NCBI GenBank assembly: GCA_902465425.1
Contig: CABQNA010000001.1
Coordinates: 1 to 39,189 of the forward strand
DNA from: an uncultured Collinsella sp.
GTDB lineage: Bacteria; Actinomycetota; Coriobacteriia; Coriobacteriales; Coriobacteriaceae
Length of the DNA: 39,189 bases
Direction of reading: 5' to 3'
In this document: piece after piece, positions 30,163 through 38,556 of the stretch
How the letters are laid out: each line of letters begins with the position of its first letter
Numbering within the stretch: the first letter of the stretch is position 1
Translations under genes and position numbers: made by a program
Notes under the pieces: generated by a model
The model's input: the letters and a program-made list of their open reading frames with translations, nothing else
Database searches by the model: none
What the model was told of the DNA's origin: nothing

Positions 30163-30984
30163 CTACATGCCCTTGCGCAGGTCGCACACGCCGGCTGCCG
30201 CCATCTCACGCAGCAGCGTCTCGCGGTCGCGCGTCACGATCAGGTCCAGCGGGAAATGAATCTCGTCGAGCATCTTGCGCGCATGATCGAGCTTGCCAAT
30301 GGCCATGCCAATGTGGGCATCGGTTGACACGCCAATGCCCACGCCCAGCTCGGCGCAGCGCTCGGCGATCTTGCGGCATACGGCCCAATGCTCAGTGTCG
30401 ACACCGTGTTCAAGACTATGGTTGTTGATCTCGATAATCTTGTGCTTGGCCTTAGCTGCCAACAGCACCTCGTCGATATCGAACGGCACGCCCGAACGCC
30501 CCGTGTGACCCAGCATGAACACCTTGGGGTGCTCCAGGGCATTGATATACATCTCGGTCGTCTGGGCCAGCGTCGCGCCTTCAGCAATCTGCGGATTATG
30601 CACGCTCGCAACCAAATAATCCAAATTTCGCGTAACCAAATCAAACAGCGAATGCTGACGGCTGTACGAATCGCCGGCAATATCGAGCGTGACAGGAGTG
30701 TCCTCGCCAAACAGGCTTCCGTCCAGCGAAACGATATCGGCCTCGGCACCACGCAGCACCAGCACGCCGCTCCAAATGCGCGGCCAGATATCCTGGTTGA
30801 TAAAGAATTGGTAACTGCGCAGGTCATTGGGGCAAGCCGTAACCATAGAGCTCAGATGGTCGGCAGATCCGAGCACCTGCAGGCCACGCTCTGCCGCCCA
30901 GTACACATTCTCCTCAATGGTCGAATATGCATGCGCAGAGAATATCGTATGGGTATGAATGTCACAAGAAAGCAGGTAGGGCAT
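30163..30984 (-). CDS. PHP-domain phosphoesterase (YcdX-like)
   Basis: This 273-residue PHP-superfamily protein is a metal-dependent phosphoesterase. The first metal motif is CDIHTHTIFSAHAYSTIEEN, then GSADHLSS, the conserved ASVHNP, HTGRSGVPFDID, IIEINNHSLEHG and VSTDAHIGMAIG supply further His and Asp ligands, as in the trinuclear-zinc YcdX family. The substrate is unknown. AAGGAG precedes the ATG by five bases, and a TACAAT -10 box lies at 31022-31027. Monocistronic. Confidence 0.93.
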   Translation of the reverse strand: MPYLLSCDIHTHTIFSAHAYSTIEENVYWAAERGLQVLGSADHLSSMVTACPNDLRSYQFFINQDIWPRIWSGVLVLRGAEADIVSLDGSLFGEDTPVTLDIAGDSYSRQHSLFDLVTRNLDYLVASVHNPQIAEGATLAQTTEMYINALEHPKVFMLGHTGRSGVPFDIDEVLLAAKAKHKIIEINNHSLEHGVDTEHWAVCRKIAERCAELGVGIGVSTDAHIGMAIGKLDHARKMLDEIHFPLDLIVTRDRETLLREMAAAGVCDLRKGM

Positions 30985-31021
30985 CAGGTCTCCTTATCTG
31001 GCACGGCCGTCGCTTATATTC

Positions 31022-31027
31022 ATTGTA
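31022..31027 (-). promoter_or_regulatory. -10 box of the PHP gene
   Basis: TACAAT on the minus strand, with TTACGA 17 bases upstream as a weak -35. Confidence 0.4.
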
Positions 31028-31084
31028 CGCATAGCCTTCGATAGTCGTAAAACCACTCCATCCCAAAGACACAACGTCCATGAC

Positions 31085-31115
31085 AACGGGGTCTGGCTTA
31101 ACACCAAACCCCGTT
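31085..31115 (-). terminator. Hairpin after the aminotransferase gene
   Basis: AACGGGGT (31085-31092) and ACCCCGTT (31108-31115) extend to about 12 bp with one mismatch. There is no T-run, so it may be a weak or Rho-assisted end. Confidence 0.45.
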
Positions 31116-31149
31116 TCACGTAAAACATTGTAGGCAGAGCGCTTTACTT

Positions 31150-32334
31150 TTAACGATACTCGTCCGCCAACTGTTTCCAAGCGGGTAGCGAATTGATAAT
31201 CGTTTCGTAACTCACGCAATAGCCCAGGCGGAACCAACCCGGCATACCAAAGCTGTCCGAGGGAACCGCAAGCAACTCATACTTCTTTGCACGCTCGCAA
31301 AACGCATTCGCATCGGGTTCCAGCGCCTTCACCCACAGGTAGAATGCACCATCCGGCTCAACATAGGTGTAGCCGTACTCCGCTAGTGCGTCGGTAAGCG
31401 CGGTGCGGTTGCGCGCATAGGCCTCGACATCGCTCGGCTCATCGATGCAATCGATGATTACGCGCTGGAAGAGTGCCGGTGCGCATACAAAACCTAGCGT
31501 ACGGGCAGCACCCGCAACAGCCGGCATCAGACGGGCAGCCTGCGGATTGGTGTTGGGAACCAAGATCCACCCCACGCGCTCGCCCGGCAGCGACAGCGAC
31601 TTGGAATACGAGTAGCACACGATGGTGTGCTCGTAGATCGAGGGCACCCAAGGCACCTCGGCACCGTACACAATCTCGCGGTACGGCTCATCCGAGATGA
31701 GCATAATCGGATTCTCGGGATCGCGCTGAGCGTTGGCCTCGCGCAGAACATTGGCCAGTCGCGTCAGCGTGTCGCATGTATATACGGCACCGGTCGGATT
31801 GTTGGGAGAGTCAATGATGACGGCCGCCGTCTTATCGCTGATCGCCTTGAGCACGTTGTCCACGCTCAGCTGGAACGCATCTTCATCGGCGAGCGCCTCA
31901 ACACACGTACAGCCGGCCTTCTCAATCCAAACGCGATACTCCGGAAAGTACGGGGCGATAACAATAACCTCGTCGCCCGGGTTCGTAACGGCGTTGAGCG
32001 TGCAGGTGAGCGAAGCCGCGGCACCCACCGTCATAAATACGTCTTTGCCCTCATAGCTCGTGCCAAAGCGGCGGTTGAGCGATTCGGCCACAGCGGCACG
32101 ACATTGCGGCAGGCCCGGTGCGGGCGTGTAGCCGTGCAGCTGGTCGCTCGGCAGCTCCAGGGCCTTCTTAATCGACTCAGCCACAGCAGCGGGCGCCGGA
32201 ACGCTCGGATTGCCCAGCGAAAAATCGAATACGTTTTCCGCACCGATCTGCGCCTTGCGCTCAAGGCCATAGCTAAAAATCTCACGGATGATGGAGCTTT
32301 CCGCGCCGCGAGCATACATAGTTTCGTTGATCAT
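31150..32334 (-). CDS. Class I/II pyridoxal-phosphate aminotransferase
   Basis: This 394-residue fold-type I aminotransferase resembles aspartate/alanine aminotransferases of the AspB group. Visible landmarks are TVGAAASLTCTLNAV, the cofactor-binding IIDSPNNPTGAVY, the Tyr region SDEPYREIVYG, the Schiff-base lysine in CYSYSKSLSLPGERVG, and the C-terminal Arg in WFRLGYCVS. The start at 32334 (MINETMYARG) has AAGGGGA four bases upstream and a TACAAT -10 at 32359-32364; the longer frame to 32433 crosses a stem-loop. It converts an amino acid and a 2-oxo acid; the substrate is not fixed by sequence. Confidence 0.94.
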   Translation of the reverse strand: MINETMYARGAESSIIREIFSYGLERKAQIGAENVFDFSLGNPSVPAPAAVAESIKKALELPSDQLHGYTPAPGLPQCRAAVAESLNRRFGTSYEGKDVFMTVGAAASLTCTLNAVTNPGDEVIVIAPYFPEYRVWIEKAGCTCVEALADEDAFQLSVDNVLKAISDKTAAVIIDSPNNPTGAVYTCDTLTRLANVLREANAQRDPENPIMLISDEPYREIVYGAEVPWVPSIYEHTIVCYSYSKSLSLPGERVGWILVPNTNPQAARLMPAVAGAARTLGFVCAPALFQRVIIDCIDEPSDVEAYARNRTALTDALAEYGYTYVEPDGAFYLWVKALEPDANAFCERAKKYELLAVPSDSFGMPGWFRLGYCVSYETIINSLPAWKQLADEYR

Positions 32335-32398
32335 CTGTTCCCCTTTCGCATAGGCGCTATTGTACGCTTTAGCCGAGCAAAGTGCCGCAGTAATGTTA

Positions 32399-32450
32399 AT
32401 TGGGGACAGACTTAAATGCGTGAAAACGCTCATTTAAGTCTGTCCCCAAT
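32399..32450. repeat. GGGAC-type long stem-loop
   Basis: Perfect 20-bp arms, ATTGGGGACAGACTTAAATG (32399-32418) and its complement (32431-32450), flank CGTGAAAACGCT. It has GGGGACAG inside the arms, as in REP-associated elements of other bacteria, and lies between the aminotransferase promoter and the ftsH terminator. Confidence 0.8.
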
Positions 32451-32477
32451 CAACAGACGGCCCCATATCGGCCAAAA

Positions 32478-32512
32478 GGAAAAGCCTCCGCAGGTTTCCC
32501 CGCGGAGGCTTT
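32478..32512 (-). terminator. Terminator of the tilS-hpt-ftsH block
   Basis: AAAGCCTCCGC (32481-32491) pairs with GCGGAGGCTTT (32502-32512), followed on the minus strand by TTTTCCTTTT. It lies 12 bp past the ftsH stop. Confidence 0.9.
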
Positions 32513-32523
32513 CGCCACAAAGA

Positions 32524-34671
32524 CTATTTGTCGGCGTCGGTGTCGGCGTCGGCTTCGGCTTCGGCGACGGCATGGTCATCGTCAGCACCATCGGATGCGG
32601 CTTCGGCATCCTCCTGCATGGCCGCCTGCGCAAAGGCCGCGGCATCAGCCGCCAGCTCCTCCTCGCTCATACGAGGCGCGCGCTTCTTGGTCGGCATGCC
32701 GGCCGCCTTGGCATTGCGCTCCTCCTTGGCCGCCAGGATATCGTCCTCGCGCTCAAGGTAGGCCTCCCACTCGTTGTCGAGCAGGGCGTTCACGGCGTCG
32801 CCTTCGACGGTCTCGCGCTCAAGCAGCACCTTCGCCATCAGATCGAGCTGATCGCGACGGGCGTCCAGGATCTCGACCGCACGACGGTGGGCCTCACGCA
32901 TAATGCGCTGAACCTCGATATCGATGCGGCGCGCCGTCTCCTCGGAGTAATCCTGGTGATCGGCGTAATCGCGACCAAGGAACACCTGATGTTGCGCCTC
33001 GCCAAACACTTGCGTGCCCAGCTCCTCGCTCATGCCCAAGCGCGTGACCATCTCGCGCGCCATCTTGGTTGCGCGCTCCAGATCGTTGCTCGCGCCCGAC
33101 GTAATGTCATCGCACATGAGCTCCTCGGCAACGCGACCGCCCAAGAACACGGCGAGCTCGTCGAGCATCTCGTTCTTGGTCTTGAGGAAGTGGTCCTCCT
33201 GCGGAAGCTGCAGCGTGTAGCCCAGAGCCTGACCGCGGCTGACGATCGAGATCTTGTGGACCGGATCGGAGTGCTCCAGGATGTGGCCCACCAGGGCGTG
33301 ACCGCTCTCGTGGTAGGCAATCGTGGTGCGCTCGGCCTCGGTCATCACGCGACCCCTGCGCTGCGGTCCGGCAATCACGCGCTCCATCGATTCCTCGACC
33401 TCGTCCATCGAGATCACGGAACGATGACGGCGGGCGGCCAGCAGCGCAGACTCGTTGAGCAGGTTCGCCAAATCGGCACCAGTAAAGCCAACGGTCATCT
33501 GGGCGAGCTTCTCAAACTTAACGTCCTCGTCCATCGGCTTGTTCTCGGCATGCACGCGCAAGATCTGCTCGCGGCCCTTCACATCCGGACGGTCGACCGT
33601 AACCTGACGGTCAAAACGGCCGGGACGCAGCAATGCCGGATCCAGGATGTCAGGACGGTTGGTCGCAGCGATCAGGATGACCGACTCGCTTTCCTCAAAG
33701 CCGTCCATCTCGACCAGCAGCTGGTTGAGCGTCTGCTCGCGCTCGTCGTGACCGCCGCCCAAGCCAGCTCCGCGCTGACGTCCCACGGCATCGATCTCAT
33801 CGATGAAGATGATCGACGGGGCCTGGGACTTGGCCTCCTTAAAGAGGTCACGCACACGGCTGGCGCCGACACCTACGAACATCTCGACAAAGTCGGAACC
33901 CGAGATGCTAAAGAACGGCACGCCCGCCTCGCCGGCAACGGCCTTGGCCAGCAGCGTTTTACCGGTGCCCGGAGGGCCAACCAGCAACACGCCACGTGGG
34001 ATCTTGGCGCCCAGCTTGCGATAGCGATCCGGATCGCTCAAAAAGTCACGGATCTCCTCGAGCTCCTCGACTGCCTCGTCCACTCCGGCAACGTCTTCAA
34101 ACTTGACCTTGGGGCGTGTGGCCTCGTTGGTCTTGGCGTTGGTCTTGCCAAACTGCATGTTCCTGTTGTTGGCGCCCATCATCTGGCGCATAAAGTAGAA
34201 CATGATGGCGATAAGGGCGATCGTCGGAAGCACACTCATCGCCAAGTCGCCCCAAAAATCGGGATCGTTGGTGTTGACGATGTACTTGGTATCGGGGTGC
34301 TCCGCCATGAGCTCGGCAAGCGAATCGGAGCCGACATAGGTCGAAGAGAAGCTCTTGAGCTCGCTCGTATCGCCCTTGTCCTTTTTTGTCTTCCAGTAAT
34401 GACCCGTCACGCTTCCGTCTTGAACCGTATAGGTCAGATCTTCGACGCGATCCTGCTTGATGGCGCTGACCATCTCGCTCGTCGCGAGCTTAACGGTATT
34501 GCTGGAGCTGGCAAAGCCGGAACCCATATTAAAGAAGGCATAGCCCAGAAGCGCGCAAGCCAAAAGAAAATACAGCCAGCCCGTACGCGTGGGCTTCTTG
34601 CCTCCGGGCATCCCCGGGATCTTTGGGTCCCGGGGAGTCTGGGAATTGTTGTCGTTACGGTCGTCGGGCAT
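32524..34671 (-). CDS. ftsH: ATP-dependent zinc metalloprotease FtsH
   Basis: FtsH is a membrane-bound AAA+ protease that degrades misfolded membrane proteins and regulators. The 715 residues comprise a Pro/Gly-rich cytoplasmic start, a first helix (about 31-50), an external domain (51-140), a second helix (about 141-162), the AAA+ module with Walker A GPPGTGKT (232-239), Walker B IIFIDEID and the second-region-of-homology sequence ATNRPDILDPALLRPGRFDR, and the zinc-protease motif HESGH (454-458). The C-terminal tail is unusually acidic and low-complexity, coded by a GCCGAC/GCCGAA-type hexamer repeat. The ATG is one base past the hpt stop, with GGAGG rather far away, so coupling to hpt is likely. 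Confidence 0.98.
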   Translation of the reverse strand: MPDDRNDNNSQTPRDPKIPGMPGGKKPTRTGWLYFLLACALLGYAFFNMGSGFASSSNTVKLATSEMVSAIKQDRVEDLTYTVQDGSVTGHYWKTKKDKGDTSELKSFSSTYVGSDSLAELMAEHPDTKYIVNTNDPDFWGDLAMSVLPTIALIAIMFYFMRQMMGANNRNMQFGKTNAKTNEATRPKVKFEDVAGVDEAVEELEEIRDFLSDPDRYRKLGAKIPRGVLLVGPPGTGKTLLAKAVAGEAGVPFFSISGSDFVEMFVGVGASRVRDLFKEAKSQAPSIIFIDEIDAVGRQRGAGLGGGHDEREQTLNQLLVEMDGFEESESVILIAATNRPDILDPALLRPGRFDRQVTVDRPDVKGREQILRVHAENKPMDEDVKFEKLAQMTVGFTGADLANLLNESALLAARRHRSVISMDEVEESMERVIAGPQRRGRVMTEAERTTIAYHESGHALVGHILEHSDPVHKISIVSRGQALGYTLQLPQEDHFLKTKNEMLDELAVFLGGRVAEELMCDDITSGASNDLERATKMAREMVTRLGMSEELGTQVFGEAQHQVFLGRDYADHQDYSEETARRIDIEVQRIMREAHRRAVEILDARRDQLDLMAKVLLERETVEGDAVNALLDNEWEAYLEREDDILAAKEERNAKAAGMPTKKRAPRMSEEELAADAAAFAQAAMQEDAEAASDGADDDHAVAEAEADADTDADK
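32530..32571 (-). repeat. Hexanucleotide tandem repeat in the ftsH 3' end
   Basis: About seven imperfect units of GTCGGC/TTCGGC on the plus strand encode the Asp/Ala/Glu-rich FtsH tail. In-frame slippage would change tail length without shifting frame. Confidence 0.7.
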
Positions 34672-34672
34672 C

Positions 34673-35221
34673 TTACGAATAAACCTCCGGTTTCAAAATG
34701 CCCAGATACGGAAGGTTGCGATAGCGCTCGGCATAGTCGAGGCCGTAGCCCACCACAAAGGCATCGGGGCAATGGGTTCCAACATACTTGGGCGTGATGG
34801 CCGAGACGCGGTCCTCAACGTCCTTCCACAGGAAGGCGGCGACCTCCAGAGAAGCGGGCTTGCGGCTCTCGAGGTTCTTCATCAGATACTTGAGCGTCAG
34901 GCCCGAGTCCAGAATGTCCTCGACGATCAGCACGTCGCGACCGCGGATGTCGATATCCAGGTCCTTAATGATACGCACGATACCCGAGGACTTCACACCG
35001 TCGCCGTAGCTCGAAACAGCCATGAAATCGATGTTGGTCGGCAGCTCGATCTTACGCATCAGGTCGCCCATAAAGACCACGGCGCCGCGCAGGACCGCAA
35101 TCAGCACCAGATCCTTACCCGCGTAGTCGCGCGTAATCTCCTCGCCCAGGCGAGAGACGATACCGTCGATATCCTCCTGCGTGAACAGAACCTTCTCGAT
35201 ATCCGGATGTTGAGAAGTCAT
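34673..35221 (-). CDS. hpt: Hypoxanthine phosphoribosyltransferase
   Basis: This 182-residue type I phosphoribosyltransferase salvages hypoxanthine or guanine with PRPP. The PRPP loop is VLIVEDILDSGLTL; LVLIAVLRGAVVFMGDL near the start and FVVGYGLDYAERYRNLPYLGIL at the end are typical of bacterial Hpt. AAGGG precedes the ATG. It sits between tilS and ftsH, the classical order in many Gram-positive bacteria. A separate promoter with an extended -10 (TGCTAGAAT) lies in the 147-bp gap after tilS. Confidence 0.96.
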   Translation of the reverse strand: MTSQHPDIEKVLFTQEDIDGIVSRLGEEITRDYAGKDLVLIAVLRGAVVFMGDLMRKIELPTNIDFMAVSSYGDGVKSSGIVRIIKDLDIDIRGRDVLIVEDILDSGLTLKYLMKNLESRKPASLEVAAFLWKDVEDRVSAITPKYVGTHCPDAFVVGYGLDYAERYRNLPYLGILKPEVYS

Positions 35222-35277
35222 GACAACCCTTTCTTGTGCTTATCGCCCACACACCGCCGTATGGACGCGAACTACAC

Positions 35278-35317
35278 ATTCTAGCAGCGCACGGGGTAAA
35301 TTTACCAGCCCGTGCGC
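35278..35317 (-). promoter_or_regulatory. hpt promoter with upstream hairpin
   Basis: On the minus strand, TGCTAGAAT (plus 35278-35286) is an extended -10. Just upstream, GCGCACGGG (35287-35295) pairs with CCCGTGCGC (35309-35317) around a loop containing the palindrome GTAAATTTAC. The hairpin could end tilS transcription or act as an operator; it lacks a T-run. Confidence 0.45.
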
Positions 35318-35368
35318 CATCAGCGCGGGAATACCGTCAACGTCGCACAGAATAGCAGGCGTGGGACG

Positions 35369-36907
35369 CTATTCCGCATCGACCACGCGGAGCAGATATG
35401 CCACGCGCGTTGCGGCCGTGCACTTAAAACGCTCGTCCGCGCGAACTCCGGCGACCCACACCACGGCACCCCCCGGCGCCGTCCTCACCATGGGCACGCC
35501 GGCGCGCTCGGAAACGGGAATGCGAGCCTCACCTAGCAAATCGGATACTTTCTTGCTTCGGCCACTCATCCCTAACGGGCACATCACGTCTCCCGGCGCG
35601 GGACCGTCCACCCACAGGCGCGCCAATCGCGCCTCGGCAGGGATCTCGCCACGCGAGCCCGACAGGATCCGCTCACTATCGCTGTCGGCAAAACCCAGGG
35701 CAGCCGCGTCTACCAAAGCTGTCACTTCCCCGGCAGCCGCAAGCTCACGGGCGCGGCGCACGATATTGCATCCCGGCTCAACAGCCATCGGTTCTGTGAC
35801 CAGCATACGTCCCCCGCCCAACGGCAAACGACCGGGTACGGTAACCCAGTCCGCGACCAGGCCCTCGCGAGCCGCCGGCGCCTTAAACGCCAGCATGCCA
35901 AACTCAATGCGTGCGTCAATCCCCGCCGGAAGCGTGACCGAGCCGGTGCCCTCGGCAACGCAGGAAAGGACTCGCTCCACATGTCGCATCTCGGGACGAG
36001 CGTCCGGATCGATGCGCTTAATCGCCAGTCGCACGATGCGCCGCGCGATTACCACCTCGGCCGCAGCCAGGCGCCTGGCATCGAGCACCAGCGCACCCGC
36101 TGCCTCTTTGCGCAAACAGCTTCGAAACGCCTGTGCCGAAAGCTGAGACAAAAACGCGTCCTCATCGCCTAAGATCTCGCAGGCGGCGCCAATCGTCTTG
36201 CAGACGCTCGCGTTGCGCTGCGCCACCACTGGCATTACTCGATGGCGCACGTAGTTTCGCAGATACGAGATATCCTCATTGCTCTCGTCTTCACGCCACG
36301 GCTGACCATGTACCTGTAGATAGCCCACGAGCTCGCCATGAGTTAGGTCGAGCAAGGGACGTACCACGATATTCCTCCGGCGAGGAATGCTCGATAGGCC
36401 AGCGGGCCCCGAACCCTTAATCGCGTTCATCAAAAACGTTTCCGCGCGATCCGAAGACGTGTGCGCGGTGCAGATACGAGCCGCCGTTCGCGGTGCCCCC
36501 GTCTGGGCGCAGAGCTCGCGAACATACCTCCGCGCCGCGGCATAGCGCACTTCGCGGGCCGCGGCCTCAATATTGCCCGACTCCCCATCAAAATAAGCGT
36601 GCTCCACGCACAGCGGTAAACCATATTTCGCGCAGAGCTCACGCACAAAGGCCTCGTCGCCATCGGACGCCTTGCCGCGCAGATGATGGTTTACATGCAG
36701 CACATGCAGGCGCTCGCGAGCAATGGGGGCAACACCGCGCCCGTCTTGGATATCCAGCTTTGATGTGCACGCCATAAGAAGCAGTGCCGTCGAGTCCGCG
36801 CCGCCTGATACCATGAGCACGACAGGAGCAGCCTGCTGCCTCGTTCGGGTCTCATCGACTGCCCCAGGCACGGCATGGTGTCCATAATGCTGAGATACCG
36901 TAGGCAT
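35369..36907 (-). CDS. tilS: tRNA(Ile)-lysidine synthase
   Basis: TilS changes cytidine 34 of the CAU-anticodon isoleucine tRNA to lysidine, an essential step. The 512-residue protein has the PP-loop SGGADST (about 34-40), HVNHHLRGKASDGDEAFV, the ATP-pyrophosphatase core ICTAHTSSDRAETFLMNAIKGSGPAGLSSIPRR, and RPLLDLTHGELVGYL with EDESNEDISYLRNYVRH, all standard for the N-terminal domain, then a long C-terminal tRNA-binding part. GAGGAGG precedes the ATG at 36907 by six bases, and a TACAAT -10 lies at 36936-36941. It diverges from the metallo-hydrolase gene, 48 bp apart. Confidence 0.96.
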   Translation of the reverse strand: MPTVSQHYGHHAVPGAVDETRTRQQAAPVVLMVSGGADSTALLLMACTSKLDIQDGRGVAPIARERLHVLHVNHHLRGKASDGDEAFVRELCAKYGLPLCVEHAYFDGESGNIEAAAREVRYAAARRYVRELCAQTGAPRTAARICTAHTSSDRAETFLMNAIKGSGPAGLSSIPRRRNIVVRPLLDLTHGELVGYLQVHGQPWREDESNEDISYLRNYVRHRVMPVVAQRNASVCKTIGAACEILGDEDAFLSQLSAQAFRSCLRKEAAGALVLDARRLAAAEVVIARRIVRLAIKRIDPDARPEMRHVERVLSCVAEGTGSVTLPAGIDARIEFGMLAFKAPAAREGLVADWVTVPGRLPLGGGRMLVTEPMAVEPGCNIVRRARELAAAGEVTALVDAAALGFADSDSERILSGSRGEIPAEARLARLWVDGPAPGDVMCPLGMSGRSKKVSDLLGEARIPVSERAGVPMVRTAPGGAVVWVAGVRADERFKCTAATRVAYLLRVVDAE

Positions 36908-36935
36908 TTGCTTCCTCCTCTATTCGTCCGCACCC

Positions 36936-36941
36936 ATTGTA
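36936..36941 (-). promoter_or_regulatory. -10 box of tilS
   Basis: TACAAT on the minus strand, about 29 bp before the tilS start, without a clear -35. It lies within the 48-bp divergent region shared with the metallo-hydrolase gene, whose promoter must overlap. Confidence 0.4.
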
Positions 36942-36955
36942 TCCTTTGGAATCTT

Positions 36956-37765
36956 ATGTCTCGTCTGCACCTTCATATCCTCGGCAGTGGCTCTAAAGGC
37001 AACTGCGCGCTCATCGAGGGCCCGCAGGGGCTCATTATGGTCGATGACGGACTGTCTCGCCGCGAGACATTAAAGCGCATGGCAGAACTGGGGCTCTCGG
37101 CTGACAACGTCTCGGCTCTTCTCATTACTCATGAGCATAGCGATCACATCAAGGGCCTCGATGTCTGGTGCAAGCACTGGCACGGCCCCCTCTTTGCCAG
37201 CAGGGGCACTCTTTCGAACAAAGAAAATCTTTCGCATCTGCCTGTCGAGGAATTCGATCCCGGTGACACCCTTTCCATTGCCGGCATCCACGTGCAAACC
37301 TACTCAACATCACACGATGTCATCAATCCAGTCGGCTATCGATTCAATGCTCTCGATGATTCCATCGGCTTTGCCACCGACACCGGAGAGCTATCGAGCC
37401 AAGCCATGAACACCCTCAAAGATTGTCGAGTCCTCGCGCTCGAAAGCAACCACGATGCGACCATGCTGCGCGAGGGAGAATATCCCCGCTTTCTTCAGGA
37501 GCGCATCCTGTCTGCAAGGGGACACCTCTCCAATGGCCAAGCCGCCGAAGCCGCGCGCGAACTTGTTACCGATCGCACCGAACAGCTCATTGCCATGCAT
37601 ATCAGCCAAGATAACAATCGTCCGAGCCTTACCGTCAAAAGCTATGCCAAAGCTCTGGCCGCAACCCTGGATGACGAGCTCGGCAGCTCCGCCACCCTTC
37701 TCCAAGGATCGCGAAAACTCTCGATACGCCCCGCAAGCCAGTATCGGCCAGCAACCATTCAATAG
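36956..37765 (+). CDS. MBL-fold metallo-hydrolase, YycJ/WalJ-like
   Basis: This 269-residue metallo-beta-lactamase-fold protein carries LHILGSGSKGNCALIEG at the N-terminus, the metal motif THEHSDHIKG, STSHDVINPVGYRF, FATDTGEL and LESNHDATML, then a late histidine in IAMHISQDNNRP, all as in the YycJ group of the WalKR locus and related 5'-exonuclease-like enzymes. The ATG at 36956 has only a weak GGA box; the open frame upstream to 36875 overlaps tilS. No walRK genes are nearby. The physiological substrate is not known. Confidence 0.92.
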   Translation: MSRLHLHILGSGSKGNCALIEGPQGLIMVDDGLSRRETLKRMAELGLSADNVSALLITHEHSDHIKGLDVWCKHWHGPLFASRGTLSNKENLSHLPVEEFDPGDTLSIAGIHVQTYSTSHDVINPVGYRFNALDDSIGFATDTGELSSQAMNTLKDCRVLALESNHDATMLREGEYPRFLQERILSARGHLSNGQAAEAARELVTDRTEQLIAMHISQDNNRPSLTVKSYAKALAATLDDELGSSATLLQGSRKLSIRPASQYRPATIQ

Positions 37766-37778
37766 ACTGTCCTAAACA

Positions 37779-37816
37779 GCAAAAGGGGCCGGGAATCGCT
37801 TCCCAGCCCCTTTTGT
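37779..37816. terminator. Bidirectional terminator
   Basis: GCAAAAGGGGC pairs with GCCCCTTTTGT, with GGGAA/TTCCC nested inside, between the convergent metallo-hydrolase and Hsp20 genes. T-rich sequence follows on the plus strand. Confidence 0.88.
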
Positions 37817-37847
37817 TGTCTTTTAATAGCGAAGAACACCAACGAAG

Positions 37848-38279
37848 TTATTCGATGGAGATCTTCGTAACGTTCTTCTTCTCGACGATCTTGGGAACCG
37901 TAACGGTCAGGATGCCGTCAGCGTACTTAGCCGAGAGGCCCTCGCTCGAAGCGTCCTTAAGATACACGCCACGCGTCGCACTGTACGAGCTGAACTCCTT
38001 CTGCAGGAAGTTCTTGCCCTCGTTCTCCTCGTCTTCCTCGACATTCACGCTAATGGACAGACGGCCCTCGTTAAGCTCGACATCGATATCGTCCTTGGCG
38101 ACGCCGGTCAGATAAGCCTTGACCTCATAGCCATCGCCCTTATCCTCAACGTCAACGGGGAACGCCTTAGAGGCAATCGAGCTGTTCGCTAGGTCGCTCA
38201 TATCATCAAACAGATCGAACAGCGAGCTTGCAGAGGGACGAACGCCAAAAACCGAACGATAAGGAACCATGCTTGCCAT
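37848..38279 (-). CDS. Small heat-shock protein, Hsp20 family
   Basis: This 143-residue protein has an alpha-crystallin domain (about 40-130), with VEDKGDGYEVKAYLTGVAKDDIDVELNEGRLSISV and the closing ADGILTVTVPKIVEKKNVTKISIE; it is an ATP-independent holdase that forms oligomers. The start at 38279 has AAAGGAG eight bases upstream; the ATG at 38312 lies before that site and is rejected. The upstream region is AT-rich and contains ACTCAA/TTGAGT half-sites and the inverted repeat AGTCA-N9-TGACT (38307-38325), which could be HspR-type or other stress control, but no canonical HAIR or CIRCE element is seen. Confidence 0.94.
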   Translation of the reverse strand: MASMVPYRSVFGVRPSASSLFDLFDDMSDLANSSIASKAFPVDVEDKGDGYEVKAYLTGVAKDDIDVELNEGRLSISVNVEEDEENEGKNFLQKEFSSYSATRGVYLKDASSEGLSAKYADGILTVTVPKIVEKKNVTKISIE

Positions 38280-38511
38280 GTTTACCACTCCTTTATAGGA
38301 CTGCCGAGTCATCTTCTAGGTGACTGGGACTTCTTTTGACGCTCTTATATATGCCCACCCAGTGCTCATATATACATCGACTATAAAGTTTTTTGAGTCC
38401 AGTACTATAAGCATATCTAAGTGCGTATGACTCAGGTTTTAGGAAGGTTAAGGTTCTTTGAACCAGAGCTTAAATACCGAGTATGTCCCCAGCTACAAAT
38501 AACAAGGGGCT

Positions 38512-38517
38512 TACAAT
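38512..38517 (+). promoter_or_regulatory. -10 box of the tail-anchored protein gene
   Basis: TACAAT lies 40 bp before the ATG at 38557, without a recognisable -35. Confidence 0.4.
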
Positions 38518-38556
38518 GAGCGCGTACACGTTGTTGGTAACGAGCTAAAGGGCATC

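Noticed and set aside
30962..31237. 91-codon minus-strand frame between PHP and aminotransferase genes
   Set aside because: It overlaps the ends of both good genes in another frame, spans a hairpin and lacks a ribosome-binding site.
32416..34797. 793-codon plus-strand open frame
   Set aside because: It is antisense to ftsH and arises from GC-biased third positions; ftsH is certain.
38340..38440. HAIR (HspR) operator before hsp20
   Set aside because: TTGAGT and ACTCA half-sites exist, but not with the CTTGAGT-N7-ACTCAAG spacing.
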